9,879 nucleotides of DNA from assembly GCA_013812805.1 (NCBI GenBank), contig JACCSV010000223.1:1-9879 (forward strand). The letters are read 5' to 3'. Position 1 is the stretch's first letter. Each line of letters begins with the position of its first letter. This stretch comes from Sphingomonas sp. (GTDB lineage: Bacteria > Pseudomonadota > Alphaproteobacteria > Sphingomonadales > Sphingomonadaceae). The notes under the pieces are model-generated. The model saw only the letters and a list, made by a program, of their open reading frames with translations. It was not told the DNA's origin and ran no database searches. A program made the position numbers and the translations under genes. Shown piece after piece: positions 5,604 to 9,879 of the stretch.

Positions 5604-6907
5604 GTTTAGCCGTGGCAAGCCAGGCGGCCGATTTTGCGATCCAGTTCGCGTTCATGGCCCTGTTCGCCGTGAACGCACTGATCACGCTCGTATTCCTCGT
5701 CCGTCAGATCAGTTTCTCGATCGCTGCCGGCGCGCTTCCCGCGACCAGCCCGTTCAGCCGCGTGCAGCTCAAGGCCTGGCCAAGCGTCACGCTGATGGTC
5801 GCCGCGCACAACGAGGAGCAGGTGCTCGCTGGCTGCCTCGATCACCTGCTCGAGCTCGATTATCCCGCGAAAGGGCTGAAGATCATCGTCGTCAACGACC
5901 GTTCCCGAGACCGCACTGGGAAAATCCTCAACGATTACGTGCTTCGCTCGAACGGACGTATCCGCGCCGTCCATCGGCCGGACAACGCGTTGCCGGGCAA
6001 GCCGGCCGCGCTTGCCGACGCCTTTGGGCTGGTGACTTCCGAACTCGTCGTCTTCTTCGACGCCGATTATCTGCCGCATCCTCCTTTGCTCAAGAAGCTG
6101 GTCGCGCCGTTCGTCGATCCCGAAGTCGGCGCGACGATGGGCCGCGTCGTTCCCTACAACACGCAGACCAACCTGCTCACTCGTTTGCTCGATCTCGAGC
6201 GCCGCGGCGGATATGCGGTCGACCAGGCGGTGCGCTCGCACTGGAACCTGCTGCCGCAGTTCGGCGGCACGGTCGGCGGCGTGCGGATGTCCGCGCTTCG
6301 CCAGGTCGGCGGCTGGACCGCGGATACTCTGGCCGAAGAAACGGACCTCACCTACCGCCTGTTCGCCTCCGGCTACATCGTCGAATATGTCGACGATGCG
6401 ATGTGCTTCGAGTAATCGCCGGTCGACTGGCAGGTGCGGTTCAAGCAGGTTCGTCGCTGGGCGTGCGGGCACAACCAGTGCCTGTTCCGCTACTTCAAGT
6501 TGACGGTGGCGACGGTGCATCAGCCGCTGCTTCGGCGCCTCGACGCGGCGCTGGTGCTGCTGGTTTTCCTGTTCCCGACATTCTCGTTGCTGGGGCTCAT
6601 CGCAGCGATGGTCTATCCGACGCTCTACGCTTTCCCTCCGTTCAACTTTGCGGTGATTTCGGTGTTCAGCTTTGTCGTCGCATTCGGGAATTTCTCGCCT
6701 TACTTCCAGATCGTCACCGCGGTTCTGCGCGACCGGCAGCCCGAAGCAGTGGTGATGCTTCCTCTGATCTTTCTGTCCTCGGCGATCTCGATGATTGCCG
6801 CTGTCGCGGGCCTTGCGCTGGCGGTGCGCGGTGCGCTGTTCGACCGCCACCTGCAGTGGGACAAGACCAAGCGCTTCCGGGGAGCGACAGCCGATGCCCT
6901 GGCCTGA
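5600..6907 (+). pseudogene. Family-2 processive glycosyltransferase, interrupted by an in-frame TAA
   Basis: A membrane polysaccharide synthase of the GT2 type (PgaC/IcaA/hyaluronan-synthase-like), 435 codons in one frame but with TAA at codon 272 (6413-6415). Before the stop: an N-terminal membrane helix (about 12-36), VAAHNEE at 67-73, VNDRS with Asp100, FFDADY (Asp154, Asp156), FGGTVGG at 221-227 and EETD with Asp249. After it the same frame continues SPVDWQVRFKQVRRW, giving QxxRW at 283-287, then about four membrane helices. Relatives read Glu-Glu-x-Pro here, so GAA to TAA is the simplest cause. The 5' product would lack QxxRW and the pore helices. A GTG at 6434 could start the second part but has no good ribosome binding site. 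The start is uncertain: TTG 5600 overlaps the barrel stop (TTGA); GTG 5612 is an alternative. A sequencing error is possible. Confidence 0.85.
6413..6415 (+). other. Premature TAA in the glycosyltransferase frame
   Basis: The codons read D-A-M-C-F-E-stop-S-P-V-D-W-Q-V-R-F. Both sides are recognisable as one GT2 domain without any frame change, so this is a nonsense substitution rather than an indel. The following base is T, and no recoding signal is apparent. Confidence 0.85.
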
Positions 6908-7571
6908 GCTGGTCTTCGATGCGCCGGGAGTCGCCCGAGCTTCGGTTGCGGCCGGAATCCTGCTCGTCATATTCATCGTTCACGCGCTCTACTTCGCATC
7001 CCGCAAGGCCAGCGACGGCCAACAGCGGATCGCACTCGACGACCTTACCGACCTGTCGGGGGCCGGCTCCGGCTGCACCGCCGGGCTTACCGTCGTCCAC
7101 GGTGTTCGCCAGCAATTCGACGCCCGGACCCGCAACTCGACCCCAGCAGTCCTGGCGTTGCCCGACATGGATGCGCCGCCGAGCGCCGGCCTTCCGCTGC
7201 GCATTCGCGGCGCGAAGCTGTTCAGCAACGAGCAGGTCCTGCAGACGCTGATCTGCGACGACGACCTGACCGTGCGCGACAGCGTCCTTTTCTTTCAGCC
7301 GCTCAAGATTGCCGGCGACCTCATCGTCGAAGGTGACGCGATTTTTCTCCAGCCGGTGATCGTCAACGGGGTGATGCGAGTCACCGGAACTGCTCATTTC
7401 GCGGCCGGCGTGGTGGCCAAGGGCGACGCGATGATTGAGGGCGCGCTGGCCGTCGGCTCGGACTGCGAGCCCGGATGGGCCGTTATCCGCGAGCTCGGGC
7501 TCGAGCACCGGCTCAAGCTCAACGGCACGCTCGTCGCCGGCCGCGCGGTCGAGTTCAGGAGAGCCGCGTGA
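6894..7571 (+). CDS. Membrane-anchored protein with bactofilin-like repeats
   Basis: A 225-residue protein with one N-terminal membrane helix (about 16-35, VASVAAG-like start then ILLVIFIVHALYF), a variable linker with an Asp/Gly-rich segment, and a C-terminal region (about 121-190) of roughly 18-residue repeats: DLTVRDSVLFFQPLKIAG, DLIVEGDAIFLQPVIVNG, VMRVTGTAHFAAGVVAKG, DAMIEGALAVGS. Such spacing resembles rungs of a right-handed beta-helix as in bactofilins (polymer-forming cytoskeletal proteins). Start ATG has GGGGAG nine bases upstream and overlaps the end of the glycosyltransferase by 14 bases, so translation is probably coupled. Whether the repeat domain faces cytoplasm or periplasm is unclear; many basic residues (RK at 37-38) follow the helix, which favours a cytoplasmic C-terminus. 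A scaffold for the synthase is one idea; no function is established. Confidence 0.7.
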   Translation: MPWPELVFDAPGVARASVAAGILLVIFIVHALYFASRKASDGQQRIALDDLTDLSGAGSGCTAGLTVVHGVRQQFDARTRNSTPAVLALPDMDAPPSAGLPLRIRGAKLFSNEQVLQTLICDDDLTVRDSVLFFQPLKIAGDLIVEGDAIFLQPVIVNGVMRVTGTAHFAAGVVAKGDAMIEGALAVGSDCEPGWAVIRELGLEHRLKLNGTLVAGRAVEFRRAA

Positions 7572-8203
7572 CGAGCAGACAAGCCCGGCTGGCGGCCGCC
7601 CTCGTCGTCGCTTTCACCGCCTACGGGGCTTGGGCGGCGTTGACATCGGCAATGATCAGCGCGGTTTACGGCGTCGACTGTCGGCAGCAATATTTCAGGA
7701 TCGCCTGCGATTTTTCGAACGACACGGTTGCGGCGAGCGCGTCCTACCCGGCGATGCTCGCATTGCTCTTGGCCGCCGTGGCCGCGGTTCACTGGCGCTG
7801 GCGAAGCGCTTCGGCCTATCCCTTTCTGATGCTGTCGGCGGCGCTGTGCGGCGGCGCGCTCGCCTGGGACATGGCTGCCAGTCAGCCGGTCCTGCTGGCG
7901 CCCAAGATCATCAACGACACGATCAACATTCTCGGCACAGTGCTCGCCGCGAGCTTCACGCTGCTGGTGATCCTGTGCAGGCGCACCGACTTTCCCCTGG
8001 GCAGCTTTGCTCTGGCAGTGCTTGCATCCTACACGCTGACGCTGGTTTCGGTGATCGCCTTCGTGGAGCTTAGCAGCAGCGTCTTCGGGGTGACCGAGCT
8101 TTTCCTGCTTTACGTCATCTACGCTTTTGGCTCGTTTACCGTCCACCTGATGACGGTGTGCGGCTTTGTCGCCAAGCTTCGCGACACCGAAGTTCCGGCA
8201 TGA
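7568..8203 (+). CDS. Multi-pass membrane protein of unknown function
   Basis: I do not recognise this 211-residue protein. It has about five or six hydrophobic segments, near residues 8-30, 61-77, 84-100, 117-137, 145-167 and 176-200. A short non-membrane loop after the first helix carries two cysteines (Cys38 in GVDCRQQYF and Cys47 in RIACDFSND) that could form a disulphide if periplasmic. Start GTG overlaps the upstream stop in a GTGA and has AGGAGA about five bases before it; the upstream open frame continues but these signals mark the start. The next gene overlaps its stop by ATGA. Its position between the repeat protein and the acyltransferase indicates a role in polymer synthesis, modification or export, but only by context. 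Confidence 0.75.
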   Translation: MTSRQARLAAALVVAFTAYGAWAALTSAMISAVYGVDCRQQYFRIACDFSNDTVAASASYPAMLALLLAAVAAVHWRWRSASAYPFLMLSAALCGGALAWDMAASQPVLLAPKIINDTINILGTVLAASFTLLVILCRRTDFPLGSFALAVLASYTLTLVSVIAFVELSSSVFGVTELFLLYVIYAFGSFTVHLMTVCGFVAKLRDTEVPA

Positions 8204-9315
8204 CCGGGCGAATCAACCGCGACTTGACGGTCGATGGCCTGCGCGGGCTGACGCTGCTGGTCATCGTCTTTACCCACTATGTGCCGACCAGCTTCTTCTC
8301 GCTGAACATCGCCCGCCCGGCCGCCGCGGTGATGCTGACGGTGACCGGCTATTATTTCATGATGATCGTCGAGCGCGATAGCGGCTTTGCCGGCCCGGTG
8401 CGCGATCGCGCCGCTGCCGCAGCCCGGCTGTTCCTGCAGCGGCACATGCGCATCTGGCCGACGATCGCCGGCGTGATCCTGCTCTACGTGCTGCTCGGCT
8501 ATGTCGATCAGGGCCCCACCACCACCCAGATCCATCATACCTGGCCGCTCTACCTCGCCTACATGGGCAATGTCGTGAAGATGCTGTTCGAAGCCGAAGC
8601 CTTCCCTGCGCAATTCTGGCTGATCGCTGCCCAGGAACAGTTCGTGCTCCTCGCGCTCGCTGCATTGGTCATCGTCGGCCGCGGCCGGATCAAGGGCGTG
8701 CTCATGGTCGCGGTTGTGGTCGGCGTTGTCGCGCGTATCGTCGGCTGCTGGATCTGGATGCCCGACCAGCCCGCGCTGGCGACCGAAAGTCCGTTCGCCA
8801 TCGCCGATGCCGTGGGACTGGGAATGCTCAGTCGGATCGGGATCAGCGCGGGCGAGAGCAAGACCGGCCTGCGCCGCGGCTTCGTCGCCGCTGCGATCGC
8901 GACTTTGTTGCTCGCCGTAATTTTGCCCAACACTTTTGCGGTCTATTTCGGGCTGGTGCCGCTGCTAATGGCGCTGGTTGGCTGCATCTTCATTTTCCAC
9001 CTCGCCGACGAAGTGCGGGTTCGGCGGTTGCAACGCTCGGTGCTGACCTCTCCTGTGTTCGTGCTGCTCGGCCAGATGTCACTGTCGCTGTTCATGCTGC
9101 ACCCGCTGGTCAACACCATCCTTAACCTTGCCTTCGCCCATTATGCCCGCGAAATCTTGCCGTGGTGGGCGCTTTCCTTGGTCGGTCCGCCCTTGTCGCT
9201 AGTCGTTGCTTATGGATATTTCCGGGCAGTCGAAGTGCCGATCAGACGGCTTCGCAGGCGCCGGGCCGCGGCCCCCCAGCAGGTCGCGCGGGAAGACAGG
9301 GTCGCGCTCGCCTAG
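8200..9315 (+). CDS. Acyltransferase-3 family membrane protein
   Basis: A 371-residue integral membrane acyltransferase of the acyltransferase-3 family, which typically transfers acetyl or succinyl groups onto sugars of surface polysaccharides from cytoplasmic acyl-CoA. Family signs: LTVDGLRGLTLLVIVFTHY at 9-27 with the essential-type His26, RHMRIWP at 81-87, FWLIAAQEQFVLL at 139-151 (relatives have W-x-L-x-x-E-E-Q-F), SLSLFMLHPLV near 294-304, and VEVPIRRL at 344-351. About ten membrane helices span the length. No SGNH domain is fused. The ATG at 8200 overlaps the preceding TGA (ATGA), and residue 1 precedes the usual R-x-x-x-x-D-GLRG opening, so the upstream in-frame ATG at 8158 is rejected. 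It is the last gene of the operon and probably acylates the polymer made by the upstream synthase. Confidence 0.88.
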   Translation: MTGRINRDLTVDGLRGLTLLVIVFTHYVPTSFFSLNIARPAAAVMLTVTGYYFMMIVERDSGFAGPVRDRAAAAARLFLQRHMRIWPTIAGVILLYVLLGYVDQGPTTTQIHHTWPLYLAYMGNVVKMLFEAEAFPAQFWLIAAQEQFVLLALAALVIVGRGRIKGVLMVAVVVGVVARIVGCWIWMPDQPALATESPFAIADAVGLGMLSRIGISAGESKTGLRRGFVAAAIATLLLAVILPNTFAVYFGLVPLLMALVGCIFIFHLADEVRVRRLQRSVLTSPVFVLLGQMSLSLFMLHPLVNTILNLAFAHYAREILPWWALSLVGPPLSLVVAYGYFRAVEVPIRRLRRRRAAAPQQVAREDRVALA

Positions 9316-9879
9316 GCCGCGGTGATCACGCGTCCGACGCATTCGCCGAACCCGATGCGCACCGCGCCTTCGGCTTCGCACCAGGCTTTCAGCGTCAATT
9401 CGTCGCCGTCCTCGAGGAAGTTTCGAGTCTCGCCGCCGGCAAGCTCGACCGGCGCTGCCCCGCCGCGGCTGATCTCGAGCAGCGATCCCAGGCCGCTGTC
9501 GCTCTCGGTGGACAAGGTGCCAGTGCCGATCAAGTCGCCGGGCTGGAGGTTGCACCCGTTCGACGCGTGGTGAGCAACGATCTGCGCAGCGCTCCAGTAC
9601 ATCGCCGCGTCGGCGCTGCCACGCGATAGCCGGTGCGCAGGCAGACCCTGCTCGCGCATGCTCGCGGTCGACAACGTCACTTCGAGCTGGATGGCGAGCG
9701 CGCCGCGCTCGCGGTCGGCGGCATCGTCGAGGTAGGCCAGGGGCTGCGGGTCGTCGTCCGGCCGCGGCGGCATCGCCTTGCGGAACGGCGCCAACGCCTC
9801 GGCCGTGACCACCCAGGGTGAGACACTAGTGAGGAAATTCTTGGCGAGAAACGGACCAAGCGGCTGATATTCCCACGCC
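9312..9879 (-). CDS. fahA: Fumarylacetoacetase, C-terminal part (truncated by window end)
   Basis: The last 188 residues of fumarylacetoacetase, the final enzyme of tyrosine/phenylalanine catabolism, splitting fumarylacetoacetate to fumarate and acetoacetate. The frame is open to the window edge and starts AWEYQPLGPFLAKNF then SPWVVTAEAL, matching the segment just after the metal-binding aspartate of the family; the lysine of LAKNF corresponds to a catalytic-site residue in the mouse enzyme. MYWSAAQIVAHHASNGCNLQ, GDLIGTGTLS, GSLLEISRGG, FLEDGDELTL and RIGFGECVGRV follow in family order. The full protein is about 420-430 residues, so over half is missing here. A GTG near 9812 is internal, not the start. 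The stop overlaps the acyltransferase stop. It is unrelated in role to the polysaccharide operon. Confidence 0.95.
   Translation of the reverse strand, partial: AWEYQPLGPFLAKNFLTSVSPWVVTAEALAPFRKAMPPRPDDDPQPLAYLDDAADRERGALAIQLEVTLSTASMREQGLPAHRLSRGSADAAMYWSAAQIVAHHASNGCNLQPGDLIGTGTLSTESDSGLGSLLEISRGGAAPVELAGGETRNFLEDGDELTLKAWCEAEGAVRIGFGECVGRVITAA

Noticed and set aside
6413..6415. Programmed readthrough or recoding of the TAA
   Set aside because: TAA is not used for selenocysteine, the next base is T, and no pseudoknot or slippery site is evident; a nonsense mutation or base-call error is simpler.
5437..7251. Very long plus-strand frame (604 codons) and a 456-codon minus-strand frame across the glycosyltransferase
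   Set aside because: Both are Arg/Ser/Ala-rich or charged out-of-frame translations of the barrel, glycosyltransferase and repeat-protein genes, without domain motifs.

Overview
The window is GC-rich and gene-dense, with NTG starts, overlapping stop/start junctions and protein families typical of Alphaproteobacteria. The overall style suggests a sphingomonad-type genome, but that is inference. No rRNA gene, complete tRNA, CRISPR array, transposase or integrase is visible.

Left edge (1-471): no convincing protein gene. Positions 1-90 hold three closely packed inverted repeats. Positions 326-370 are the 3' part of a tRNA-Thr(CGT), from the anticodon loop to CCA, with no 5' half. This is what a tyrosine recombinase leaves at the far end of an element integrated in a tRNA gene. 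Its orientation places the element to the left, mostly outside the window.

Positions 472-3313: a minus-strand acidic protein with a PPC domain and no classical signal peptide; a 333-base gap with a possible PhaR-type site; a plus-strand esterase of the PHB-depolymerase family with an intact catalytic triad; and, convergent with it, a minus-strand DUF411 (CopG-like) metal-binding protein with a likely Tat signal.

Positions 3529-9315: a plus-strand, probably six-gene polysaccharide operon. In order: non-hydrolysing UDP-GlcNAc 2-epimerase (wecB type), a YaiO-like outer-membrane beta-barrel, a processive family-2 glycosyltransferase, a membrane-anchored protein with bactofilin-like repeats, a multi-pass membrane protein and an acyltransferase-3 protein. 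Most junctions overlap by a few bases. Together these could supply UDP-ManNAc, polymerise a glycan across the inner membrane, acylate it and pass it through the outer membrane. The glycosyltransferase has an in-frame TAA between its ETD and QxxRW motifs, so in this copy the synthase looks broken by one nonsense mutation or a sequence error. A leader inverted repeat can pair with the epimerase ribosome binding site.

Right edge (9312-9879): the C-terminal part of fumarylacetoacetase (tyrosine catabolism) on the minus strand, running off the window. Its stop codon overlaps that of the acyltransferase in a shared CTAG.
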